Positions 11,387 through 21,504 of a DNA stretch of 64,000 nucleotides are shown here, piece after piece. The notes under the pieces were generated by a model. It did not search any database and was not told where the DNA came from. It saw only the letters and a list, made by a program, of their open reading frames with translations. How positions within the stretch are numbered: position 1 is the stretch's first letter; every line of letters starts with the position of its first letter. Made by a program: the position numbers and the translations under genes. Source of the DNA: Asparagopsis taxiformis. Taxonomy: Eukaryota; Rhodophyta; Florideophyceae; Bonnemaisoniales; Bonnemaisoniaceae. Location of the stretch: NCBI GenBank assembly GCA_030407315.1, contig JALQPE010002153.1:26471-90470 (forward strand). Reading direction: 5' to 3'.

Positions 11387-12229
11387 CTAATGGTACCGGT
11401 GCGGGCGGAAGGTAGAATTGTGAAAAGGTGTGTTGGGTGTGAACGGTTCCCAGTTACGGAATGTTCGTTTGACATAGCTTCCTGTAGCTGATCGGTTTTT
11501 TGCAGGCTTCGGGCGATTAGATTGTTTGGATATCTCTTCATGTTTGGTCATCATTGTGACTAGTTGAGAAATCGTCAGTGGGTGGGAGGGATTAAGTTCC
11601 AAATAATTGCATATCATCTGGTTGAAGGTTGTCCAATTGGGGTGTTTTTTGAGGCCTTCGAGTATATGCCTTATCGTGGTTTGTTCATTGGCGATTTCCG
11701 GATAATTTGATCGGATCATTAACAAACGGACTTTTTCGTGTTGTGCATGATAATCATTAACATTCATGCTTGATAACCATTTGATCTGTTGTGTTTTGCG
11801 ACGAAGGTTTGAAGGGGAGTGCTCAGGGTGTGTGTCGGTTAATCTGATGCGAATACGGCCGAACAAGAGGTGAACAGGTCCCTCGAGGTCTATGTTGGTG
11901 AATTGCTCGGTTATTTCCGTTGGGAGTGTCATGAGTACGAGCAATTGTGCTTGAGAGTGTCCTGCTGTATGTTTTTCGAGTTCTGCTGGAGATTCTGTCG
12001 CCTTTATTGCATGGTGGAGGTAGTATGAGACATTTTGGGCTCGCGCGAAGTGCTCGATACACAATCGCCATGGGATGTAGATGGAAAGGTGCAGGGTTGG
12101 AATTTCCATTGGAGAGTAACCGGGTGGTGTGGGGTGTGAGTGAGGTGTGAGTGACATGTCGGATGACTGAATGGCACTGTTGGACAGGAACTTGGATAGT
12201 AGGGCACGGAGTTGGGCGGGAGGATGCAT
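11387..12229 (-). pseudogene. Copia gag of element B
   Basis: A 280-residue frame beginning MHPPAQLRALL. The middle has the UBN2/gag signature: a helical region with WLSSMNVNDYHAQHEKVR, then HILEGLKKHPNWTTFNQMICNYLE and LTISQLVTMMTKHEE, followed by a basic tail. No zinc knuckle is seen before the frame ends near 11387, so it is probably frameshifted there. It would encode the capsid protein of the particle. It lies immediately inside the 5' end of element B, about 35 bp from the primer site. Confidence 0.65.
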
Positions 12230-12277
12230 CGCCGGGAGGGAGTGGTGGGATTCTTGGTAGCGTCTGGGCCGATAACC

Positions 12278-12806
12278 TGTGAAGATAATCGTCTGATGTC
12301 GACTATTGTCGCCGCGGTGATCGTCGGCGTGTCAATAAATATCAGTACTGAGCTGTAATGCTAGTGTAATGTACAAGTTATTCGTCACTCCGTGGATGGC
12401 GGCATTCGTGGGACAGTCTGTCTCTGCTTATCTTATCTGTATTATGTTTAGCGGGTTCAGTGTGCGTAGTGGCAAGGAGCGACGATAGTGAGAGGATTGA
12501 AAGGGTTACAGCAGCATCACTAATGGCGTTTAATTGTTCATGGGCCATCTAATATAATTTGGTTATTATGAGGACCCAAGCCTTGGTCTAATTCGCTACT
12601 CTCTCTAGATGGGGCTGAATGTGCTCTTACCCTTTACAGCTTTTGCTCTCTTTCAAATAGAGTGTTCAAAACAAGGGGACAAACACAATCGAGACGCTAC
12701 TATTAGTCCAAGTGTTTTTTCATGAAGGTACCTCATTGGCGGAGACTACAGCTTCACGTTCTTTGATTTACAGTTCCCTGTCCGCCAGCTGTTAACCGTT
12801 CATCGG
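12278..12806 (-). repeat. 5' LTR of element B, partial, cut by E1
   Basis: It starts TGTGAAGATAATC directly after the half-tRNA primer site. It is interrupted by E1 at 12807, whose target duplication ATCGG (12802-12806 and 18812-18816) links it to the sequence right of 18816. The outer end is uncertain because the other LTR is absent. Confidence 0.5.
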
Positions 12807-13167
12807 TGTAACGAACTGAAGCTGATGCCAGCAATGGCCAGCATAAACTAGTGTATTCTAGACACTACAAGTTACACTAAGTTTACTCATATACTATAGG
12901 CTGCTAGAAAGTAACTTGCTGTTACGCCTAGAAGTATCTAGTTGGCTATGTCATCGAGTGATGTCATGATGGCATCATGTTAGATTTATTTTGATGACAT
13001 AATTTTATTTAGATTAGTATTTTCTAGAATTAGTTCGACATCGAACTACAATTCTATGGTGGGTATAAAAAGGCATGGTCAACTCCGGTCTTGGGGGATC
13101 GGAGGCATCATCGATCATTCAACGAAAACAACTACCACTCAGCTATCCCGTATACACATTCGTTTCA
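12807..13167 (+). repeat. 5' LTR of element E1
   Basis: 361 bp, same sequence as 18451-18811 by eye. It holds a TATA box and an upstream inverted repeat (see the promoter entry). Confidence 0.95.
13031..13072 (+). promoter_or_regulatory. LTR promoter of E1: inverted repeat plus TATA box
   Basis: TATAAAAAG lies at 13064-13072. Sixteen bases upstream is the perfect inverted repeat TAGTTCGA-CA-TCGAACTA (13031-13048), placed like a dimeric activator site. The same pair recurs in the 3' LTR (TATA at 18708-18716). Confidence 0.7.
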
Positions 13168-13180
13168 CTGGTAGCATCGC
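13168..13180 (+). other. Primer binding site of E1
   Basis: CTGGTAGCATCGC directly follows the LTR. TGGTAGCA is the complement of the TGCTACCA 3' end typical of initiator tRNA-Met. The match beyond 8-9 nt is not certain. Confidence 0.6.
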
Positions 13181-13267
13181 TTTCTACGGGCGCACTGAGT
13201 GAGCAGTTCGGCAAACGCCGGCCGCCTGCAAGCTCTTGGCTGAAAAGCCATCGTTGGGAGTTATTGA

Positions 13268-13481
13268 ACACCTGAGGGCAGGAGTGCCAGGTGTAAGAAC
13301 TGTAGTGTCTGCTACCCCTTGAGCAAGGGTAAGTTACCTGAGGGCAGGAAGGCCAGGTAACTAAGGGCCTACAGGAGGGACTGTAAGTGGTCAACCCGAG
13401 GGCAGGAGAGCCGGGTTGTACCTGAGGGCAGGAGGGCCAGGTGGTGTCTGAGGGCTGGAGAGCCAGACATCCCACTTACAG
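13268..13481 (+). ncRNA. Structured leader RNA of E1: five covarying stem-loops with a constant 13-nt loop
   Basis: Five hairpins share a 13-nt loop of consensus AGGGC(A/T)GGARNGC, but their stems differ and pair perfectly. They are ACACCTG/CAGGTGT (13268-13294), AGTTACCTG/CAGGTAACT (13332-13362), CAACCCG/CGGGTTG (13392-13418), ACCTG/CAGGT (13420-13442) and TGTCTG/CAGACA (13445-13469). The last three are enclosed by a 10-bp helix, CTGTAAGTGG (13381-13390) with CCACTTACAG (13472-13481), giving a cloverleaf-like junction. It lies in the genomic RNA between primer site and gag, so packaging or translation control is the likely role. Confidence 0.8.
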
Positions 13482-13970
13482 AACCTAGATCGGAAGTCTA
13501 GCTTCCTGGAGGGATTCTTGATTCTCAAGACTATCCTCTGACCAGTCCTGTGCTGTCGCCAATTGTATTCCCTATACATCCTATTCCACTTGTTGGCTGT
13601 TAGCTAGGTGGACCGACAGGGTCACGGATACGGGTAACGCAGGCTTGATAGGGGTAAGGACTTGGACTAAGAGGGGTGGAGAGGAGATAGGAAAACTCGA
13701 GGAAAGTTGGGTACGGTCGACTCGAGAAACTTTCTTATAGGGTAAGGACACCGAAGGGTTTACATCGTAAACTGGTGGGGATATCCCGAACGGATCGTTG
13801 AACCACATTCCCTGAGGTGGGTGTGATCAGAGTGCTGAAATTCCTCTCTCCGCGGGTAGAGGACCCGTCGTCAAAGGACGAATCCTTTCAAAAATTGGAA
13901 ACTGGAAATTTGTTGTTGAAGAAGAAAGAAGTTTTTTTAAGGTTTTAAGTTTTGGAAGAACACTGTCATT

Positions 13971-14738
13971 ATGTCGTTATTGAAGCCCAATAAGCCCCCG
14001 ACATTCGATGGAACGCGTGATGCGTTTACTGTTCGGACGTGGCTACACTCTGTTGGAAGGTACATTTCTCTCATTCAGGTAGGCTCGGATGCAGAAATAT
14101 CCGATAAACAAGCTATTGATTTCGCTTCGACGTTCATGACAGGGGTGGCTGCCAACTGGTGGTTTACCGTTGTCAACGGAGCGAAAATGCCTGATTCTTG
14201 GGAGGCCTTCTCAAACCTGGTTATTCAAGAGTTTGTTCCTCAAGATAGTGCTGTTAGAGCTCGCGATAAGCTCAGCAAGTTGAAACAGAAAACAAGCGTT
14301 TCTGCCTATCTTTCCGAGTTTAGGAACATCGTAATCAATATCCAGGATATGAGTGAGGGTGAGAAGTTGGCTCGTTTCTGTGAAGGTCTCAAGTCTCATA
14401 TTCTTCTTGATGTTCGCAAGAACAATCCATCGGACCTTGATGCCGCTGCAAACATTGCTCTTAGCGTTGATGGTGCTTATTACGGAGCTGGGTTCTATAC
14501 AGGAAAAGTTGTTCCTTCAAGTTATTCCGGGTACGCTCCCATGGAAATCGGCAACTTCGAGAAAAGCCATTCCATGAATGCCCAGAAGAGGAAGGATATT
14601 CGTGAGAACCTATGCTTTGTATGTCACAAGCCCGGTTGCAGAGCGTATAGGCACAAAGGGGAAGTCAAGAAGAGGCTTAACACGAACAATACTCAGGTTC
14701 ATTGGGGTGCACCGAGTTCCTTTCCACAGGAAAACTAG
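13971..14738 (+). CDS. Gag of E1
   Basis: 255 aa from ATG 13971 (MSLLKPNKPPTFDGT). It has the Ty3 retrotrans-gag fold signature: AANWWFTVVNGAKMPDSWEAF, then LSKLKQKTSVSAYLSEFRNI. It ends with a knuckle-like motif CFVCHKPGCRAYRH, Cx2Cx4Cx4H rather than the usual CCHC order. The product would form the retroelement capsid. Pol opens in the -1 frame at about 14702, overlapping the gag tail by about 36 nt, so a -1 frameshift could link them. Copy E2 has a 1-nt difference here. It seems intact in this copy. Confidence 0.85.
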   Translation: MSLLKPNKPPTFDGTRDAFTVRTWLHSVGRYISLIQVGSDAEISDKQAIDFASTFMTGVAANWWFTVVNGAKMPDSWEAFSNLVIQEFVPQDSAVRARDKLSKLKQKTSVSAYLSEFRNIVINIQDMSEGEKLARFCEGLKSHILLDVRKNNPSDLDAAANIALSVDGAYYGAGFYTGKVVPSSYSGYAPMEIGNFEKSHSMNAQKRKDIRENLCFVCHKPGCRAYRHKGEVKKRLNTNNTQVHWGAPSSFPQEN

Positions 14739-17700
14739 TCGGTCCTCCTAAAAACAAGTTATACGCTCAGGATGGACCTGAAAGGAGTGTGAATGTTCGA
14801 TGCGCTGATGCGCAAGTTAAGAGACCAGAAAAGCCAGGAAGGGCTGTTCCAAGGCAGGAGAAGGGCCGTGTAGAGCCGAGAGTCTTGGAAGCTGAATCAA
14901 ATACTATTGTTGGGAAAGAAAGCATCACTACTGATGACCCTATACCAGTAGATCCATTATTGGTTTTCCATGGAAAGTTGAACGGATTACCAGTCAAAGT
15001 ATTGAAAGATGATGGATGCAATACCAACACCAACGTAGTAGGGGCCGAGTTTCTGAGGAAGCAGAAATCTCGAGGAAATTTCATGATTCAGAAAGAGAAA
15101 ATACAAGTCTCACACTCTCGAAAAGGTTCCACGGAAGAAGCATCAGAAGTAATCATCAAAGGAACATTGAATATGGGTTCACATACCTATACATCAAATT
15201 GGGTTGTTGCCAATTGTAGGTATGATGTTCTTTTGGGGATGCCATGGCATGTCGCCCACAATCCAGTTATCGATTACAAAAAAAGGATTGTGAAATGTGG
15301 CCATCAGTTGCTTCACGCCTGTAAAGATCCTGATGATCCAAGGATTCATGTGACGAATCTTGGAGTGAGAAAATTCAGAAAAATGTTACGGAACAGGAAG
15401 AACAGTAATGACTTTGAAGTGTATCAAGTGTTCGAAAAGGAAAATATTCAGGGAATGAAAGGTTCCAAACACAGTGAGAGGTTGGGGAAGTTACTGACAA
15501 AGTACCAGGAAGTGTTCAGAAGTGATCTTTCAGATGGACTTCCTCCCAAGCGAACAGTAGATCACGCGATCGATGTTCAGAAAGATGCTAAACCTCCACT
15601 GAGACCTCTATTTCAGCTGTCTCCCGCGGAACTAAGAGCAGCTAAGGAATATGTCGAGGAACTGCTGAAGAAAGGAAAAATAAGATCAAGTAAGTCACCT
15701 TATGGAGCTCCTCTGTTCTTTGTCAAATAGAAAGACAAGCTTCGTGGAGTAGTCGATTATCGAGCTTTGAATCGAATCACGAAGAGGAACAATGCTCCAT
15801 TGCCGAGATCTGATGAAATGTTTGATCGCCTTGGGGGATCAAAATATTTTTCAAAACTAGACCTCAAGACGGGGTTCCATCAGATCAGGGTGAAGCCGGA
15901 AGACATCGAGAAAACAGCGTTTAATACAAAATATGGGCAGTTCGAATATCTTGTCATGCCTATGGGTTTGTGTAACGCTCCTGCAACGTTTCAGACCTTG
16001 ATGAACCAGATTTTCTATGATTGCATTGATGTTTTCTTGGTTGTTTACATGGATGATCTACTAGTATTCAGCAAGACGGAAGAGGAACATTTTCGGAATT
16101 TGGAAACTGTATTGGAACGTCTGAAAAGAAATGAATTGTACGTTTCTCCAAAGAAATGTGAATTCTTTCAGACAGAGATCGACTTCTTGGGATTTTTGGT
16201 TGGTAGAGACGGCATCAGGGTTAATCCTGAAAAGGTTGACGTCCTTAAAACCTGGCCAAAACCAAAATCATTGACAGAGTTGAGAAGTTTCCTTGGTCTC
16301 TTACAGTTTTTCCGAAGGTTCATTCCGAAATTCTCTGGGATTGCGGCTCCATTGACGGATCTGACGAAGAAAGAAAAGGGTATTGGACAATGGGATGAAA
16401 TCTGTGATGAAGCTTTCCAAAAGTTGAAAGATGCAATGATTCAGGCTCCAATATTAGTTGCACCTGATTGGAGAAAGGCCTTCCGAGGTCATGTTGATGC
16501 ATCTCAGCTCGCTGTTGGTGGTACTCTAACTCAGCTGGACGAGAATGGGAAGGATCGTGTTATTGCCTTCTACTCAAAGAAGTTATCATCCACTGAGGCA
16601 GATTATACAGCGAATGACCGAGAACTTTTGGCTTTGATTTGTTTCTTGGAAAGATTTCGATGTTACCTCGAAGGAGTTGAATTTGAAATATTCACAGACA
16701 ACCAAGTGCTAAAGAGTTTCTTTTCGAAAGCCAAGTTGAGTCGAAAAGAAGCGAGATGGTTGGAAACTCTAGGTAACTTTGGTATATTCCCGATAACCCT
16801 CAAACCTGGCAAGATTCATGTATTGGGTGATGTTTTATCAAGGGCTCCTCACGTTATAACTGGGCGAAATGCTTCATTTAGCAATATTGAAGTACCTGAA
16901 ATCAATTTTGAGGACATTGTAACCCGATATGATGATGACCAGTTCTTCGGACCAGTGGTAAGAGCCATGGAAGGAGATTTTCCTGAAGATGAGATTCAGA
17001 AACGGAAACTGGAAAAGATCATACCATTGTTTTGTCGTGAACGGGCGAGGCTATTTCACAATGGAAAGTTGTGTGTACCGAGAAGGTCTGTGTCCAGTAT
17101 TTTGCAAATGGCACATGACTCTAGGATAAGCGGTCATTTCAAGTTCTTGAAGACGCTAGCAAGACTTGAAAAATTTCATTGGAGACACAAAGCCCGAGAT
17201 GTCCGGAAGTATGTGGAGGGATGCATGAAGTGTCAGCAATACAAAGACTCTAATCAGAAGAAGTTGACTGATCCAACTTCTTTAGAGATTCCTGAGAGAA
17301 GATGGGGATCTCTAGCAACCGACTTTATCGTAAGTCTACCCAAGACAAAAGACGGTTATGATGCCATAACTACCTGGGTAGACCGGTTGACGAGAAGAGT
17401 TCATTTTATCAAGTCAAGAGGTACTAACACTGCTGAGGTTGCGAATGCATTCTTCTCCAACATATTCAAGCTTCATGGACTTCCTGACAATGTGGTATCG
17501 GATCGAGATAGAAAGTTTACATCCAAGTTTTGGGATTGTTTGATGGAACTTTGTGGCGTTAAGCTCAAGATGTCTACGAGCAGGCACCCACAGACGGATG
17601 GCACGTCCGAAATCATGAATCGGATGATTGAGAACTATCTTCGGTGCTATTGTTCCTATAACCAAGACAATTGGGATGAACTTCTACCATCTGCAGAGTT

Positions 17701-18409
17701 TTCCTACAATTCTGCTGTTTCTGAAGATCTAGGTATGTCCCCTTTTGAGCTGGACCTGGGATGGATTCCAAAGTCTCCTTTGGACTTTGTGTCTGGAAAT
17801 GAGATACCTGTGCAAAGTGTTGAGGAATTCAAGAAACGGCTTACAGCTTCTCTTGAAGATGCTAAGTACTCTTACAACATTGCGAAAGCAGCACAGAGTG
17901 CGTATGCCTCCAGAAAGTTCAAGGATCCAGACTATAGGGTGGGATCCAAGTTATGGATTAACAGGTCTTTGTTCAGGGATGCATACTCCCAGTCTCAGGA
18001 AAAGGAGAAGTTGACAGCAAGACGTTTTTGACCGTTTGTTGTGAAGGAATTGATAGGCAAAAATGCAGTTAGGTTGGATCTTCCTGATCATATCAAGATT
18101 CATCCTGTTGTTAATGTCAGCCACACAATTCCTCATATAGAACAACCGAGTGATATTGCTGCTCCAATACCTCCTGTACCGGCCCCTGTCCCTGCTATTG
18201 AAGGTGATGAAATCGAGGTTGAAGCGATCTTGAATCATAGAAAAAGAGGACGAGGATATCAGTTCCTAACCTTGATGAAAGGTAGTCCTACGCATGATGC
18301 TTCATGGCAACCTACGAGGGATTTCATAGACAGAGATGGCACGAAGACTGGAATATGGTTAGAATACATCCGAAAGAAGAATATTCTACCGGAATATCAT
18401 GATGAATAA
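14702..18409 (+). pseudogene. Pol of E1 (protease, RT, RNase H, integrase, chromodomain) with two in-frame stops
   Basis: One frame covers the region but is stopped by TAG at 15728 (FFVK-stop-KDK, probably from a Lys codon) and TGA at 18029. The protease motif is VKVLKDDGCNTN, with a 6-bp duplication absent from E2. Reverse transcriptase has VVYMDDLLVFS. RNase H includes FTDNQVLKSFF. The integrase finger is H..H..CMKC, with core residues in LATDFIVSLP, VVSDRDRKF and TDGTSEIMNRM. The C-terminus (VEAILNHRKRGRGYQFLTL...WLEYI) is a chromodomain that may target insertion to marked chromatin. As written, the element could supply no full Pol, although stop readthrough cannot be excluded. Confidence 0.9.
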
Positions 18410-18436
18410 CTATGTTGATGAGGACATCAACTGTGT

Positions 18437-18450
18437 GAGGGGGGGAATAG
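18437..18450 (+). other. Polypurine tract of E1
   Basis: GAGGGGGGGAATAG directly precedes the 3' LTR at 18451. Confidence 0.85.
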
Positions 18451-18811
18451 TGTAACGAACTGAAGCTGATGCCAGCAATGGCCAGCATAAACTAGTGTAT
18501 TCTAGACACTACAAGTTACACTAAGTTTACTCATATACTATAGGCTGCTAGAAAGTAACTTGCTGTTACGCCTAGAAGTATCTAGTTGGCTATGTCATCG
18601 AGTGATGTCATGATGGCATCATGTTAGATTTATTTTGATGACATAATTTTATTTAGATTAGTATTTTCTAGAATTAGTTCGACATCGAACTACAATTCTA
18701 TGGTGGGTATAAAAAGGCATGGTCAACTCCGGTCTTGGGGGATCGGAGGCATCATCGATCATTCAACGAAAACAACTACCACTCAGCTATCCCGTATACA
18801 CATTCGTTTCA
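18451..18811 (+). repeat. 3' LTR of element E1
   Basis: 361 bp, TGTAACG...TTTCA, matching 12807-13167. Followed by ATCGG, the target duplication. Confidence 0.95.
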
Positions 18812-18816
18812 ATCGG

Positions 18817-19863
18817 TTTCCAACATGCACCCGGCCCGGAATGCCATGCAACACACGATCGGAGACCGGGAGGGAAAGCAATTGGAGAACTATATTTTTT
18901 GATTATTCTCAGTGTCTGGGCGTATACGCAACGGTCCACAGCATTTTTTGGAAAGAATGGCTCGCCGCCGCATTTGCCGAGCCGTCGTGCCCGGCGTTCC
19001 TCGAGTTGAAATCCTCTGCGGTATACTTCGGCCTCTCCAAACATTCCCATATGTTGTGTTCGATGACTGGCTTCCTACCCCAATTACTCTGAGAGGAACA
19101 CGGAATAGCCAAGCTGAAAGCCACCAGCAACTTTGGGAATAGATGAATTTCTAATCACTAATAATCTATCTCTCCTTTTCCCGTACGCCCTGACGGTATT
19201 TTCCCCTACAACGCTTTTCTCCACGCCCTGCGCGAACCACGAAAAGGGTTAATTTCATATCGTCAAGGTTCATTCTAGTTCTTTCCAGTTCACTCAGAAA
19301 AATGAAAGAATCCAGAACTGGTAGAATCTGTAGTTTCAACTTGATCACGAAACTTGATCACGGTACGGAAGGAGAACATAATTGTATGAGCCATTGCGAA
19401 CTTCATATCATCAGAATACCCGTATGCAGAGAGATTTGTAGTGAGTGTTGTCGAATTTGGTAAATTAAAAGCGGCACGTGAAGGTTGCATCTTGCGAAAC
19501 TGAATAGGAGTGGGAAAATAGAATGTACATCGAATCTTGTTTTCCAATTTATCACGTCCAGAAATATACGGTGAGCTTGGCGATGATGGATGGGATTCAC
19601 CAAAGTTCCCATCGCTCTTCCTACGCGTTAACCCAGCTTTCGTAAGGAATTAGCTCTACAAAAAACAAAACAAAAGTTGGAATTAGAGGAAAAGAGCAGA
19701 AGGATTTATTCATTGAACTATCGCAACCTAGAAACACTTTCGATGCAATCTCAACACAAAAAGACTTTGGTTGGGATTTACACGTTTGCTTCAAACTATT
19801 CAATGAACCATAACTGCTCCGAAAGATATTTGTTGGGCATTGACGTCTATGCCTCAAACGTTA
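18817..19863. other. No recognised gene
   Basis: The first bases are the right flank of the E1 insertion and may include the rest of the element B LTR. From about 19150 the composition becomes AT-richer host-like sequence. Open frames here are short and unconvincing. Confidence 0.5.
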
Positions 19864-20718
19864 CTAGAGAGGAAGGAGGGGAGGAAAATCGTCCAGAAAT
19901 TCATCTTCCATGTGGTCTACTTCCATGATTTGGAACATTGATATAGCCGCAATGTCTTCCATAGATGGGAGCTCCCATTTCTTTCTTTCTCCGATAGTCA
20001 TTGAAGAATTGCATATCTCTTCCAGTTCGTACAATGGATCCGGCAAGGGGACTAGTCCATATCCAATCCAATCATGGGTCATGAAATCAAACGATACAGC
20101 AACAGGATTTGCTTCCTTAGCCATTTCTTCGCGCAGTACCTGCTCCAAACTCAATCGCTTTGCCATCTCTCTGCGCCTAGCAACTCTCCTGCGCTTCTTC
20201 TTATTTAGTTCCCTGTTTCCGTCCTGATTGAAGTAAACTCTAGAGCCAGGATGGGTCGCAAGGTAGTGAATAAGGTTCTTTCTTTTTGGGGCAGCATTAC
20301 CGGCTAGCTTCCTCTTGTCAATAGTGTTCCAAATAGCAATGTGTTCCTCGGGGCCTTTGTTTATCCAAGATTCTGGGTCGGATAGGGCGTCATCATTAGG
20401 CGTTGCGGTAGTATTGTCCACACTGGGAAGAGAAGCATGGTCAGCCGACGATCCAGGGGTAGACCTCTTACGAATGACTTCTTGGTTGTATGTCGTGTAT
20501 GAATCGAAAACAGCAATGCAGAGTTCAAGATCAATATAAGTCGGTTTCTCCGAAGATTCCGGGTGCTCATCGGGTAGCTGCGTAGCGGGGTGTGCTTCGG
20601 GCTGCTCGGCTTCGCCGTTCGCGCCAGGCTGCTCGCGTTCCGAGTTCGCATCGGTGTTTAGATCCATGCCGCAGTAAGCGAGAGCGGCCGCGTCAGGAAT
20701 CATGTCTTGAGATTGCAT
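19864..20718 (-). CDS. Hypothetical protein, 284 aa, basic centre and acidic tail
   Basis: The ATG at 20718 starts MQSQDMIPDAA; the frame ends near 19864. Residues 20-65 are acidic and Pro/Glu-rich, and residues 65-85 (YIDLELCIAVFDSYTTYNQ) look helical. A dense basic cluster, KKKRRRVARRREMAKR at about residues 175-190, fits a nuclear localisation or nucleic-acid-binding segment. The last 20 residues are acidic with DFPPLLPL, like an activation tail. No domain is recognised. A TATA box lies about 100 bp upstream. It is the first host-type gene right of the E1 insertion. A nuclear role is inference only. Confidence 0.65.
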   Translation of the reverse strand: MQSQDMIPDAAALAYCGMDLNTDANSEREQPGANGEAEQPEAHPATQLPDEHPESSEKPTYIDLELCIAVFDSYTTYNQEVIRKRSTPGSSADHASLPSVDNTTATPNDDALSDPESWINKGPEEHIAIWNTIDKRKLAGNAAPKRKNLIHYLATHPGSRVYFNQDGNRELNKKKRRRVARRREMAKRLSLEQVLREEMAKEANPVAVSFDFMTHDWIGYGLVPLPDPLYELEEICNSSMTIGERKKWELPSMEDIAAISMFQIMEVDHMEDEFLDDFPPLLPL

Positions 20719-20817
20719 ATGTGTGTTGCCGAAGATTTGAAGGTTGAGAGGCGCTCGGTTTTTCTTGTGATGATGATGAGAGGAGCGGGTGAAGGAGGTG
20801 GCGAGGGAAGGTAGGGC

Positions 20818-20825
20818 TTTTTATA
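20818..20825 (-). promoter_or_regulatory. TATA box for the 284-aa gene
   Basis: TATAAAAA on the minus strand, about 100 bp upstream of the ATG at 20718. Confidence 0.55.
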
Positions 20826-21349
20826 GAGTTGAGTAGGTGGCTTTCGGCCGCCAGAAAGGGCGGATCATTGCGCGCAATTGCCGGGAAATGGGGAAATCTC
20901 AGTGGAAGTAGCGCTGCCGCGCGGCCGTCGACAGAATTTGGAGGCCGCAATGAGGTGTACGGGTCCATATTAGGGCGGCAAAGCAATAGTGTTTGTAAAA
21001 AGGGCTTCTGAGGTGGTTTTTAGCGATGAATAACGCGGTACTAGCTGGAGCACTTACCGACAGTGGATTAGTGACATGATGATGTGTCGAGTAAAATAGC
21101 GAGGTCGTCACGCCCGAAAATGGGGCACTGTTGCATGAATTTGGGAATAGCAGAGGGCATTTTAAGGCTATTGGTGTCGTACCAACTGTCCGGCCAAATT
21201 GAGCGCTGGGAGCTACTTTTTGTATTAGCGCCCGCGTTTTTACCTGGGCAGTTTGGTACCGTACCACCAATGTCAACGTCAAAAGAGCAGAGTAAAGCCC
21301 CTGTTTGAAATTACTAGATCTAGTGGTCCACTTTTTGCCGGGGCATCAT

Positions 21350-21504
21350 GCCTCCAGCGCAGGGGCCTTTCAATTTACTATTGCTATCCTCTCTTCTGCG
21401 CACGTGCCTAAGGTAGAAAGCAGAATATGATTTTACCGCCAGTGCAGGGGCCGTTGCATTTGCAATTGCTATCATCTCTTCAGCGCACGTGCCTAAGGTA
21501 GAAA
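21350..21504 (+). repeat. Diverged tandem duplication, period about 86 bp
   Basis: Both copies contain GCAGGGGCC, then TTGCTATC and CGCACGTGCCTAAGGTAGAA. The first starts at 21350, the second at 21436. Confidence 0.75.

Larger units (their letters stand above)
10078..12277 (-). mobile_element. Element B: 5' part of a degenerate copia retrotransposon
   Basis: The minus strand holds, in copia order, gag (12229-11387), protease region (about 11145-10790) and the first part of integrase (10498-10078). The element is cut at 10078 by element A, and its remaining pol should lie left of the window. The primer site CTGGGCCGATAACC (12264-12277, plus-strand reading) adjoins the start of its 5' LTR at 12278. 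Confidence 0.8.
12807..18811 (+). mobile_element. Element E1: Ty3/gypsy chromovirus, complete but defective
   Basis: Two 361-bp LTRs (12807-13167, 18451-18811) begin TGTAACG and end TTTCA. They are flanked by the 5-bp target duplication ATCGG. The order is primer site, about 800-nt structured leader, gag, protease, reverse transcriptase, RNase H, integrase, chromodomain, polypurine tract. Reverse transcriptase before integrase plus the chromodomain make it a chromovirus. The LTRs look almost identical, yet pol has two in-frame stops. A second, decayed copy (E2) lies at 32079-50326. Confidence 0.95.
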
